From the NCBI GenBank assembly GCA_050946775.1, contig JBMNVL010000112.1, positions 1 through 6,013 of the forward strand: a stretch of DNA of 6,013 nucleotides, in the 5' to 3' direction. Within the stretch, counting starts at the first letter, position 1, and the number at the start of each line of letters is the position of its first letter. Made by a program: the position numbers and the translations under genes. This document shows, piece by piece, positions 1-6,013 of the stretch. The notes under the pieces were generated by a model, which was not told the DNA's origin, ran no database searches, and worked only from the letters and a program-made list of their open reading frames with translations. This DNA is from UMGS1474 sp050946775. Lineage in GTDB: Bacteria; Bacillota; Clostridia; Oscillospirales; Acutalibacteraceae.

Positions 1-3000
1 CGTCGGCGGCTTTTTGCCGCCGCTCGTCCAGCCGGATCTTGCCGGTGGCCGCCTGCAGCGCCAGCAGCGCGTCGGCGGCGTCTACGTCGCCGTCCAGATC
101 GACGTCGCCCGGCAAAACGGGCTCTTCAGCCGGCAGCTCTTCGCTGCCGATCACGGCGTCGGCCACGTTGAAGCCTTCCACCGCCAGGGTGACGGCGTCG
201 CCGTTCAAACGGTGGCGGGCAAATTCCAGCGAGATCACTTTGCTTTCGCCCGGCATCAGGGAAACGTAGTTGTCGTCGTAGTAGACCGGCAGCACCCGCT
301 CGCCGTTCTCGTCCAGCGTCTTCAGCCGGATCATCACCGCCGGCGCGTCCGACTCGTTTTGGAGGGTCACCGAGCCGGTCACGGTATCGCCGTCCACGGC
401 AAAGGCGCCTTTTTGGGCGGTCAGGGCGACGGTCTTGAGAGCGTTCATCGCCTGGTATTGGCGCTCGTTTTGACGGTTGATCCAGGTGAAATTGTCCGCC
501 ACCTGCTGCCCGGCGGCGTTTTTCACCGCGGTGCGGATAAACTGCACCGCCGAAGCTCCGGCAACGGCGGGCAGTTCTTTCCAGACGGCCTGCTCGTCGG
601 CGGCCATCGTCCGGGTCACCGAGGAGGTGTGGATCGACCGACCGTTGACGTCAAAGATTTCCAGCGTAAAGGTCAGCTCCTCCTCGCTCGGGGTGGCGTT
701 GACCATCCACAATTCATTCGTGTTCTGGTTGAGGATCAGATTGCGGGGCTGGTTGGCCTTTTTCAGCCCGAAGTAGCCGCCGTTGGTGTCGTAGTAGTAG
801 TCGTAGGTCTGCCAGACCATCGACGGCCAGGCCGATTGACTCATCCACATCAAGATGCCGTTGCTGCGGTTGGTGTACATCGCCTCGAACATCGCCTTGT
901 GGTTTTCGTAGTTGACCATCTGGGCGATGCGAACGAACTCTTTAAGGCTGCTGTAATTGCCGAAGCTGTTGCGCATATAATTCTGGAACGAGCCGCCGCT
1001 TTGGGCGCTGCCCTGGGTGAAATCGTGGATGCCCCATACGTCGTCGATCGGCCAGGCGTGATCTTCGGTCAGCATGGTCATCAGGCTCTCGTATGCGGGA
1101 ATATTGGGCATACCCCGTTCGCTGTGCAGGGTGTTGCCGGTGTTTTGGAAATACCATTTCGGGTTTTGCACCCCGTACGGGCCGAACCCGCTGACGGTAT
1201 AATCCGCCGAATGGGGAATATAGTGGCGGGTGCCGTCCAGCTCGACGGTCAGTTTTTCCAGCGCGGTGTTCAGGGAAGCGGGCGGATTGCCCTCGTTGCG
1301 CCCGCAGTACAGCGCGATGGCGGCGTGGGAACGGTTGCGGGACACCTTGTCCCGGGCGTTTTTGAGGAACATCGCCTCGTCGTCGGGATTCGGACCGTCG
1401 CCGGGGTTGGCCAGCCAGAAATCGTCCCAGATCAGCACACCGTACTTGTCGCAGGCGTCGTAGAACGCCCGGTGGTTGGTCATGCCGACCCAGTTGCGGA
1501 TCATGGTGAAATTGGCCTCGGCGTGCAGGCGCACCTTGATGTCGTAGTCTTCGGGGGTGGCGGCAAGGTTGGCGTCGTCCATACCCCAGTTGCCGCCCCG
1601 GCAGACGATGCGGGTGCCGTTGCAGCAGATGGTCATCGGCCGCTCTTTGTCGTAGGTAAACTCCCGGATGCCGAAGGCAAAGGATTGGCTGTGAGATACA
1701 GCGCCGTTCACCACCGCGTCGAGGGACGCGGTGTACAGCGGCTGATCGCCGTAGGTGTTGGGCCACCACAGCGCGGGGTCGTTCACCCTGACGGTGGCGA
1801 CGGTGATCTCTTTGCTTTCACCCGCCGCCAGCGTCACCGGATCGCTCTCAAAGGCGAGATCGCCGGGGGTGATGACCCCCTTGACGGTGGCGGTGACCGC
1901 CTTGCCGGAGGGGTTGTTGATCACCGTCTTTACCGTGACGTCGGCCTTGGAAAAATCCTTGTGCTCCACGTCGAGATCGGTGATTGCCCACGGATCGGAC
2001 AGGGTGACGTCCTGGGAATAGGACAGATACACGTCCTCGTAAATGCCCACGTTCCGCCCGCGGATGGTGGGAACCCAGTCCCAGCCGATGCTGGCGTGGA
2101 TGGTGGGGTTGTCGGCGCCGAGGATGCCGCCGTTTTTGCCGGCGTCATTGATGTTCTGCAGGGTGACGGCGCCGGGGTTTTTATTCATATGGATGTAGAC
2201 CGCCAGATAGTTTTCGCCGCCGTAGCGGACAAGGTCGGTGATATCGAATTTGCCGCGGATAAACGCGCCTTCGATCTTGCCGACGTTCTGGCCGTTGAAA
2301 TACACGTCGGCCTTCCAGTTGACGGCGTCGAAGTTGAGCCAGGTGCGTTTGCCCCGCTGGCTTTCGGGGATGACGAAATGGTTGCGGTACCAGAAGTTGG
2401 TGGTGAAGAAGCTCTCCGACACCATCAGCTGCTGATCCGACACGTTGGGATCGGGGATGGCGCCGGCGTTGAGGTAAGAGGTCAGCACCGTGCCCGGCAC
2501 CGTCGCCGGCAGCCAGGCGGAATCGTCGTACGCGGCGTCGGCAAGCTGTTCGCCGGTGGCGTCGACGTCGCCGGCGCGCTGCACCGTCCAGTTGCCGCCG
2601 GTCAGTTTTTGGGTGCCGTCGGCCTCGGGAGCGGGCATTTCGCCGATGGAATAGGTCAGATCGTTGGTGCCGTAGACCTCCAGTTCGCTCAAGGCGAACT
2701 GGGAGAAACCGGTTTTTTTGCACAGCACCCGCAGATACCGGGCGTTCACCGGGTCAAAATCGACCGTCCGCTCGCCGCTTTCGCCGTCGGTGACGGCAGC
2801 GACGGTATTCCACGTCTTCGCGTCGCTGGACACCTGCAGATCGTAGACGGTGGCGAAGCCGTCGGTGTTCCAGGTCAGCACCGCCTTGTCGACGCGGCTT
2901 TCGGCGCCCAGATCGACGTAGACCCACTCATTGGCGTTGCCCTTGCTGCGCCAAAGGCTGATGAAGGTCTCGGACGGTTCCCGCCGGATCAGGGACCGGC

Positions 3001-4111
3001 CATCGGCTTCAAACAATTCCCACTCGCTGAGCTGGATACGGGGCGGGGTGCTGCCGTCGGTGCCGATATCGCCGTTGTTGGCGGTGATGTTCAGCCGGTA
3101 ATACCGGTATTCACCGGGGGTGGCGACGGCGTAGGCCTTTGTCTGTCCGCGGGAGGAGAAGCTTTCGTTTTGACGGGCGTCCAGATCGGTAAAGGTCTGC
3201 CCGTCGTTGGAGCCCTGCAGCACCCAGTCCTTGGGATCGCGCAGGGGCGCGTCGTTGGCGGAGGTGACGGTGTAGCTGGTCGCGGTCAGGGGATACCCGT
3301 CGGGCATGGCGACTTGCAGCCAGGCGGCGTTGTGGAAGGTCAGCCACTTGGTGGCGGCGCTGCCGTCGAACGCTTTGGTATAATCCTCGCCGGAGGGGCT
3401 GTCGCCCACGAGATATTGGGTGGAAAAGGAGATCGGCCAGTTGGCGTCCAGATCCAACCCGCTGCGGTGGAACAGGGACAGACCGGTCTCGTCAAACAGA
3501 TCCCACTCCGAAAGCTGCAGCCGGTTTTGAGTATCGCCGTTGTTGGCGGTGATATTCAGCCGGTAAACGGCGTAACTGCCGGGAGTGGCGACGGTGTAGG
3601 TGTTGGTGACAAACCGCGCGGAGAAGGTTTGGCCTTCCCGCCGGTCCAGTTCGGTGAAAGTCACGCCGTCGTTGGAACCCAGCAGCGTCCAGGCGGTGGG
3701 ATCGCGGTCGGGGGAGTCGTTGGCGGAGGTAACGGTGTAGGTGACCGCCGTCATCTGCCGGCCTTCCGGCATGGACGCCTGCAGCCAGCCGGCGCCTTTG
3801 AAGGTCAGCCATTTGGTGCTTTTGTCGGAATCGAACGCCTTGTCAAATTCCTCTGAGGCCGGGCTGTCCCCGGTGGGATACTGTGCGGTGTAGGTCGGAT
3901 CCCACAGCTTGACCTGAGACACGACGCCGTCGGTGATCAAATGCCCCACGTCGTTGAAATTGGCGGCGCTGGACTGGTACACCGCCCGGCGATAAGCGAC
4001 GTTGCGGTAATTCGGCTCCTCGGGTTCCGCCGCCTTGGCCACGGCGGCCGAGGCCGCCAGCATGGTCGCGCTGAGCAACAGACTCACTCCTTTTTTCACA
4101 ATGGATTTCAT
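1..4111 (-). CDS. Secreted GH2 glycoside hydrolase (exo-beta-glucosaminidase/beta-mannosidase type) with nested discoidin modules and a C-terminal dockerin; 3' end outside the window
   Basis: An extracellular enzyme predicted to cleave a beta-linked sugar such as glucosamine or mannose; 1370 residues are visible. Residues 1-27 are a signal peptide (KK n-region, LLLSATMLAASAAVAKA, cleavage near AKA|AE). Residues 32-480 form a discoidin region: a first half (NVAYRRAVYQSS, GHLITDG), two tandem modules (about 70-210 and 225-371), then a second half (EWVYVDLG, ARYLRVL). The GH2 jelly roll starts near 500 (GGNW 505-508), an Ig-like domain spans about 712-818 and the TIM barrel about 819-1125 (RGGNWG, IRNWVG, WDDFW). 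The likely acid/base is Glu940 in CGRNEG and the nucleophile Glu998 in LHSERG. C-terminal beta-sandwiches follow, then a dockerin from about 1334 whose first calcium loop is 1336-1347. Only the second dockerin half is cut off. The ATG has a ribosome binding site and its own promoter. As I recall, actinomycete exo-glucosaminidase CsxA uses Asp as acid/base; the Glu here argues against copying that exact substrate. Family assignment is confident, specificity is not. Confidence 0.93.
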   Translation of the reverse strand, partial: MKSIVKKGVSLLLSATMLAASAAVAKAAEPEEPNYRNVAYRRAVYQSSAANFNDVGHLITDGVVSQVKLWDPTYTAQYPTGDSPASEEFDKAFDSDKSTKWLTFKGAGWLQASMPEGRQMTAVTYTVTSANDSPDRDPTAWTLLGSNDGVTFTELDRREGQTFSARFVTNTYTVATPGSYAVYRLNITANNGDTQNRLQLSEWDLFDETGLSLFHRSGLDLDANWPISFSTQYLVGDSPSGEDYTKAFDGSAATKWLTFHNAAWLQVAMPDGYPLTATSYTVTSANDAPLRDPKDWVLQGSNDGQTFTDLDARQNESFSSRGQTKAYAVATPGEYRYYRLNITANNGDIGTDGSTPPRIQLSEWELFEADGRSLIRREPSETFISLWRSKGNANEWVYVDLGAESRVDKAVLTWNTDGFATVYDLQVSSDAKTWNTVAAVTDGESGERTVDFDPVNARYLRVLCKKTGFSQFALSELEVYGTNDLTYSIGEMPAPEADGTQKLTGGNWTVQRAGDVDATGEQLADAAYDDSAWLPATVPGTVLTSYLNAGAIPDPNVSDQQLMVSESFFTTNFWYRNHFVIPESQRGKRTWLNFDAVNWKADVYFNGQNVGKIEGAFIRGKFDITDLVRYGGENYLAVYIHMNKNPGAVTLQNINDAGKNGGILGADNPTIHASIGWDWVPTIRGRNVGIYEDVYLSYSQDVTLSDPWAITDLDVEHKDFSKADVTVKTVINNPSGKAVTATVKGVITPGDLAFESDPVTLAAGESKEITVATVRVNDPALWWPNTYGDQPLYTASLDAVVNGAVSHSQSFAFGIREFTYDKERPMTICCNGTRIVCRGGNWGMDDANLAATPEDYDIKVRLHAEANFTMIRNWVGMTNHRAFYDACDKYGVLIWDDFWLANPGDGPNPDDEAMFLKNARDKVSRNRSHAAIALYCGRNEGNPPASLNTALEKLTVELDGTRHYIPHSADYTVSGFGPYGVQNPKWYFQNTGNTLHSERGMPNIPAYESLMTMLTEDHAWPIDDVWGIHDFTQGSAQSGGSFQNYMRNSFGNYSSLKEFVRIAQMVNYENHKAMFEAMYTNRSNGILMWMSQSAWPSMVWQTYDYYYDTNGGYFGLKKANQPRNLILNQNTNELWMVNATPSEEELTFTLEIFDVNGRSIHTSSVTRTMAADEQAVWKELPAVAGASAVQFIRTAVKNAAGQQVADNFTWINRQNERQYQAMNALKTVALTAQKGAFAVDGDTVTGSVTLQNESDAPAVMIRLKTLDENGERVLPVYYDDNYVSLMPGESKVISLEFARHRLNGDAVTLAVEGFNVADAVIGSEELPAEEPVLPGDVDLDGDVDAADALLALQAATGKIRLDERRQKAAD
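35..79 (-). repeat. Dockerin-coding dispersed repeat, copy in the GH2 gene
   Basis: This 45-bp stretch encodes the AADALLALQAATGKI helix after the first calcium loop. It matches 40 of 45 bases with the first-loop copy in the upstream gene (4322-4366). It is probably a conserved coding repeat rather than a mobile sequence. Confidence 0.7.
2999..3439 (-). repeat. Discoidin-like module B of the GH2 protein (second tandem copy)
   Basis: Encodes about residues 225-371 and repeats all the landmarks of module A at a spacing of about 155-161 residues. It differs mainly by a short insertion (IGTDGSTPPR) before the QLSEW motif. The second half of the interrupted F5/8 type C domain follows immediately. 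The likely role is binding glycan or the bacterial or host surface; no ligand can be inferred. Confidence 0.75.
3482..3904 (-). repeat. Discoidin-like module A of the GH2 protein (first tandem copy)
   Basis: Encodes about residues 70-210. Shared landmarks with the second copy are QY..GDSP, KAFD....TKWLTF, WLQ..MP, YTVTSAND.P.RDP, GSNDG.TFT.LD, YRLNITANNGD and QLSEW.LF. It is a beta-sandwich of the discoidin/carbohydrate-binding type by pattern. The two copies are recognisably similar at DNA level, as in the stretch encoding TKWLTF, but have clearly diverged, so this is an old duplication. Confidence 0.75.
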
Positions 4112-4122
4112 GGGTTTGCTTT

Positions 4123-4134
4123 CTCCTTTCTCCT
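4123..4134 (-). promoter_or_regulatory. Ribosome binding site with duplicated AGGAG
   Basis: The leader contains two tandem AGGAGAAA units. The proximal AGGAG (4127-4123) lies 11 nt before the ATG at 4111, slightly long but workable. The distal one (4134-4130) lies 18 nt away and is probably too far. This supports the ATG at 4111 as the start, together with the signal peptide that follows directly. Confidence 0.7.
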
Positions 4135-4136
4135 GT

Positions 4137-4157
4137 ATGGGTACCGTATATACCCAT
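4137..4157 (-). promoter_or_regulatory. Second dyad at the transcription start, candidate repressor site
   Basis: Perfect 7-bp arms ATGGGTA and TACCCAT are separated by 7 nt. The dyad overlaps the last two bases of the -10 box and covers the predicted start of transcription. A protein bound here would block RNA polymerase. In RNA only part of it lies in the leader, so a DNA operator is more likely than an RNA hairpin. The binding protein is unknown. Confidence 0.42.
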
Positions 4158-4196
4158 TATAACCTGTCCACGGATGAACAGGTCAATACCTTTTTT
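4149..4196 (-). promoter_or_regulatory. Promoter of the GH2 gene
   Basis: Read on the minus strand, a -35 box TTGACC (4186-4181, one mismatch from TTGACA) and a perfect -10 box TATAAT (4161-4156) are separated by 19 nt. An A6 tract (4196-4191) lies five bases upstream of the -35, where a proximal UP-like element would sit. Transcription would start near 4149, leaving a leader of about 38 nt. The 19-nt spacer is two longer than optimal, so basal activity may be low without an activator. It starts only about 19 bases beyond the stop of the upstream gene, so the GH2 gene can be transcribed separately even if read-through also occurs. Confidence 0.72.
4162..4183 (-). promoter_or_regulatory. 22-bp dyad in the promoter spacer, candidate MerR-type operator
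   Basis: On the minus strand the arms are ACCTGTTCA and TGGACAGGT, separated by TCCG. Eight of nine arm positions pair. The dyad begins inside the -35 box and ends at the base before the -10 box. A symmetric operator inside a 19-20-nt spacer is the recognised layout for MerR-family regulators, which untwist an over-long spacer. The resemblance to the CueR/copA type of promoter (TTGACC, dyad ending in AGGT) is by eye. No regulator gene is visible, and a simple repressor could also bind here. Confidence 0.55.
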
Positions 4197-4204
4197 AGTC
4201 CGCC

Positions 4205-6013
4205 TCAGCAAAAAGAAGTGATTTTGCCGGTGGCAAACTGCAGGATCATCAGCGCGTCGGCGGCGGTGACCTGCCCTTCGCCGGTCACGTCGGCCGCGTC
4301 GGCTTGCAGCTCATCCAACTCGATCTTGTCGGTGGCGGCCTGCAGGGCCATCAGGGCGTCGGCGGCCTCGACCTTGCCGTTGTCGTCCACGTCCCCGAGC
4401 ATCTGCCAGGCCGGACCGTCGGCCGAAGGCGGCGCCTGCTCGTAGACCCGCATTTCCCACAGGGAGTAGCCCCATTTGCTGCCGTTGACCACCACCCGTT
4501 CGCGGCCTTGCATCCGCAGGTACCGGCCCCGGCCGTCCACCTCGATGGACTCGCTGCCGCCGCGGCCGTCTTCGGTTTCGTACAGATCGCGCCAGGTCTT
4601 GCCGTCGTCGGATACCTGCAGGCGGTAGCTTTTGGCGTAGGCGGCTTCCCAATCCAGCTGGATCTCCCGGATGTCGTGCGCCTCGCCCAGATCCACCGTC
4701 AGCCACGCGTCGTCGCTTTGGTTGGACGCCCAGCGGGTATCGCCGCGGCCGTCCACCGCCTTGTCAGGGGTACGGGCGGGATCGTCCTGTCCCGAGGCGG
4801 TCGCCGTCTTGCCCAGCGCCAGATTTTCCCGCTCGACGGCGGTCGGATCCTCATCCAGATACACCGTCACGTCGGTGGACTGACCGGCTTTCAGGGTGAT
4901 CTGCCGGGCGATCCGCCCGAGAGACGAACGGCTGATCGCCGCGTCGGTTTCAACGCGGACGATGCCCTGCCGCTCGATCAGGGTCAGGGTCTGGTCAACG
5001 TCCGAGCGAAGGGTGGCGGTCACCTTGTTCTCGCCCATATTCCAGGCGAGATTTTCCACCGTGGTGCGGTTGCGGGCTTTCATTCCCCGGATCGAACCGG
5101 TTTTCAGCCCGTCGGCCAGCGCCGGCAGCAATTCCAGCACCCCGTCGTCAGAACTGCAGAGCATCTCCATCATGATCGCCGGCACGGCGTGGCAGGCGTC
5201 GGTGCAGAAGGTGTTGTGATTGCCGTTGTGGGAGGTGATCAGCCCGTCGTAATAAAAGCCGTGGGCGGCGATCTGGTGCAGACGGCTGCTCAGCGACGCG
5301 GCGTTTTTCAACCCGGCGGCGATCAGCGCGTCGTGCAAAATGCCGTGACCGATGTCGGCGGTAAAGTGGGCGTCACGTTTCGCCAGCGCCACCCCGGCGG
5401 CGTCAAACAGTTCGCCGTCGGCCTCGGGGGTGATGGCGCGATAGGGCCACACCCCGACCAGATGGCTGGAATGGCGGTGGTTGTAGTTGTCCTGCAAGCC
5501 TTCCCACGCCCATTCCTGCAAGGCGCCGTCCTCGTTGATCCGATAGGGCGGGAATTTGTCCAGCATCGCCTGCCAGCGCGCCGCGCCGCCGGCTTCGCCC
5601 TGTTCGGTGCCAAGAATATCGCAGACTTTGATCAGCGTTTCCAGCGTAAACCGGGCGCCGGCGATATCGAACGCGGAATTGTTCACCAGCGAATAGCCAA
5701 GCCCCGCCGGTTGGTTTTCGGGAGAGATCGACCCGGCAAATATGTAGTGGCCGTTTTCATCGGTCTCGGTCAGGAAATCCTCGTAAAAATCGCCCATCTG
5801 CCGCAGCAGCGGATACAGCCGCTCGCGCAGAAAATCCTCGTCGCCGGTCACCTGATAGTACTCCCAGAAGGGATACAGCATCCACCCCTCCTCGCCGGTG
5901 ACGTACTGATAGGGATAATAGTAACTCAACGCCGAAATCAGCCCCGACGTCGCGCCTGGCGTGTTGCCGGCGGCCAACAGGCCCCGGCAGCCCAGCAGCT
6001 TGCGGGCGTTGGT
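4205..6013 (-). CDS. GH95-like glycoside hydrolase (alpha-L-fucosidase/galactosidase family) with discoidin domain and dockerin; 5' end outside the window
   Basis: A probable exported enzyme removing an alpha-linked sugar, of which the last 602 residues are visible; numbering counts from the first codon in the window. The frame is open through 6013, so the start, signal peptide and N-terminal half lie beyond it. GH95 landmarks in order are LGCRG, GEEGWMLYPFWEYYQVTGDEDFL, SPEN (Glu99, candidate general acid), NHRHSSH (179-184 region), a TD motif with Asp272 aligning with the DGN aspartate of GH95, and LLPAL (295-299) opening the C-terminal beta domain. An F5/8 type C domain spans about 395-525 (NLALGKTATASG, AVDGRGDTRWAS, WLTVDLG). 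A complete two-loop dockerin spans about 537-600: loop one starts at Asp541, while loop two has Thr at position 3 instead of Asp/Asn. The protein ends in TSFC. The GH2 gene follows 93 bp downstream. The NTD and DGN motifs usual in the family read NTP and DAC here, so the substrate may differ from fucose. Confidence 0.85.
   Translation of the reverse strand, partial: TNARKLLGCRGLLAAGNTPGATSGLISALSYYYPYQYVTGEEGWMLYPFWEYYQVTGDEDFLRERLYPLLRQMGDFYEDFLTETDENGHYIFAGSISPENQPAGLGYSLVNNSAFDIAGARFTLETLIKVCDILGTEQGEAGGAARWQAMLDKFPPYRINEDGALQEWAWEGLQDNYNHRHSSHLVGVWPYRAITPEADGELFDAAGVALAKRDAHFTADIGHGILHDALIAAGLKNAASLSSRLHQIAAHGFYYDGLITSHNGNHNTFCTDACHAVPAIMMEMLCSSDDGVLELLPALADGLKTGSIRGMKARNRTTVENLAWNMGENKVTATLRSDVDQTLTLIERQGIVRVETDAAISRSSLGRIARQITLKAGQSTDVTVYLDEDPTAVERENLALGKTATASGQDDPARTPDKAVDGRGDTRWASNQSDDAWLTVDLGEAHDIREIQLDWEAAYAKSYRLQVSDDGKTWRDLYETEDGRGGSESIEVDGRGRYLRMQGRERVVVNGSKWGYSLWEMRVYEQAPPSADGPAWQMLGDVDDNGKVEAADALMALQAATDKIELDELQADAADVTGEGQVTAADALMILQFATGKITSFC
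4220..4264 (-). repeat. Dockerin-coding dispersed repeat, second-loop copy in the GH95-like gene
   Basis: Encodes AADALMILQFATGKI, the helix after the second calcium loop. It is less similar to the other two copies in its middle but identical in the block encoding the loop end (AADA). It reflects the internal two-fold repeat of every type I dockerin. Confidence 0.65.
4322..4366 (-). repeat. Dockerin-coding dispersed repeat, first-loop copy in the GH95-like gene
   Basis: Encodes AADALMALQAATDKI. Same orientation and 40/45 bases identical to the copy at 35-79. The conserved Gly of the ATGK motif is Asp here. Confidence 0.7.

Noticed and set aside
942..1769. Minus-strand open frame of 275 codons inside the GH2 gene
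   Set aside because: An alternate frame within the TIM-barrel coding region; Arg-rich composition and no motifs, while the overlapping frame carries the GH2 catalytic residues.
14..3856. 1280-codon open frame on the plus strand
   Set aside because: It lies in exact antisense register to the GH2 gene, its translation is monotonous (rich in Val, Gly, His) with no recognisable domain, and its openness is explained by the lack of TTA, CTA and TCA codons in the real gene.
4112..4204. A riboswitch, small RNA or short gene in the intergenic gap
   Set aside because: The predicted leader is only about 38 nt and the gap is fully used by promoter, dyads and ribosome binding site; no short frame with its own start signal is supported.
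4223..4237. Hairpin TTTGCC-ACC-GGCAAA followed by a T-rich stretch, as a terminator of the GH95-like gene
   Set aside because: The stem is only 6 bp with a 3-nt loop, lies inside the dockerin codons and is separated from the T run by about seven bases; the sequence is explained by the FATGK codons.
4311..4706. Overlapping minus-strand frame in the discoidin and dockerin end of the GH95-like gene
   Set aside because: Its translation is rich in Arg, Gly and Ala as expected from a shifted high-GC frame; the other frame gives clear F5/8 type C and dockerin sequence.
5975..5977. TTG as the start of the GH95-like gene
   Set aside because: The frame stays open to the window edge and the residues before it (LGCRG) already match the family, so the true start lies outside.
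1..6013. tRNA, rRNA, CRISPR, insertion sequence or attachment site
   Set aside because: The window is almost wholly coding for two multidomain proteins; no regularly spaced repeats, transposase motifs, terminal inverted repeats or tRNA-like folds were seen.

Overview
This window holds two co-oriented genes on the minus strand, both cut by a window edge. Both encode large secreted, multidomain glycan-degrading enzymes that end in type I dockerins. Reading in the direction of transcription, from high to low coordinates, the first is the 3' part of a GH95-like glycoside hydrolase (6013 to 4205). It runs from the catalytic barrel through a discoidin (F5/8 type C) domain to a complete dockerin. 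After a 93-bp, comparatively AT-rich gap, the second gene starts at 4111 and leaves the window at position 1 inside its dockerin. It encodes a GH2 enzyme of the exo-beta-glucosaminidase/beta-mannosidase type, with a signal peptide and an elaborate N-terminal discoidin region.

The gap has its own promoter for the GH2 gene: TTGACC, a 19-nt spacer and a perfect TATAAT. A near-perfect 22-bp dyad fills the spacer, which is the layout of promoters controlled by MerR-family regulators. A second dyad, with perfect 7-bp arms, covers the end of the -10 element and the expected transcription start. A purine-rich ribosome binding site with two AGGAGAAA units precedes the ATG.

The organism is most likely a high-GC anaerobic member of the Bacillota, probably an Oscillospirales-type gut or rumen bacterium. 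The evidence is the Gram-positive-looking signal peptide, the sigma-A-type promoter with an A tract, the strong AGGAG ribosome binding site, and dockerins with the AADAL...LQ.ATGKI wording. This is inference from style; there is no taxonomic marker gene in the window.

Together the two enzymes suggest a locus that trims exposed sugars from a complex glycan outside the cell. The GH2 enzyme would remove or cleave beta-linked glucosamine, mannose or a related sugar. The GH95-like enzyme would remove an alpha-linked fucose, galactose or related sugar. All three visible dockerin calcium loops have Ala-Ala at the putative cohesin-recognition positions 10 and 11, so the two proteins may dock on the same cohesin. 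Exact substrates cannot be read from the sequence.

There are no tRNA, rRNA, CRISPR or mobile-element signatures. The long open frame on the plus strand (14 to 3856) is an in-register antisense shadow of the GH2 gene, not a gene.
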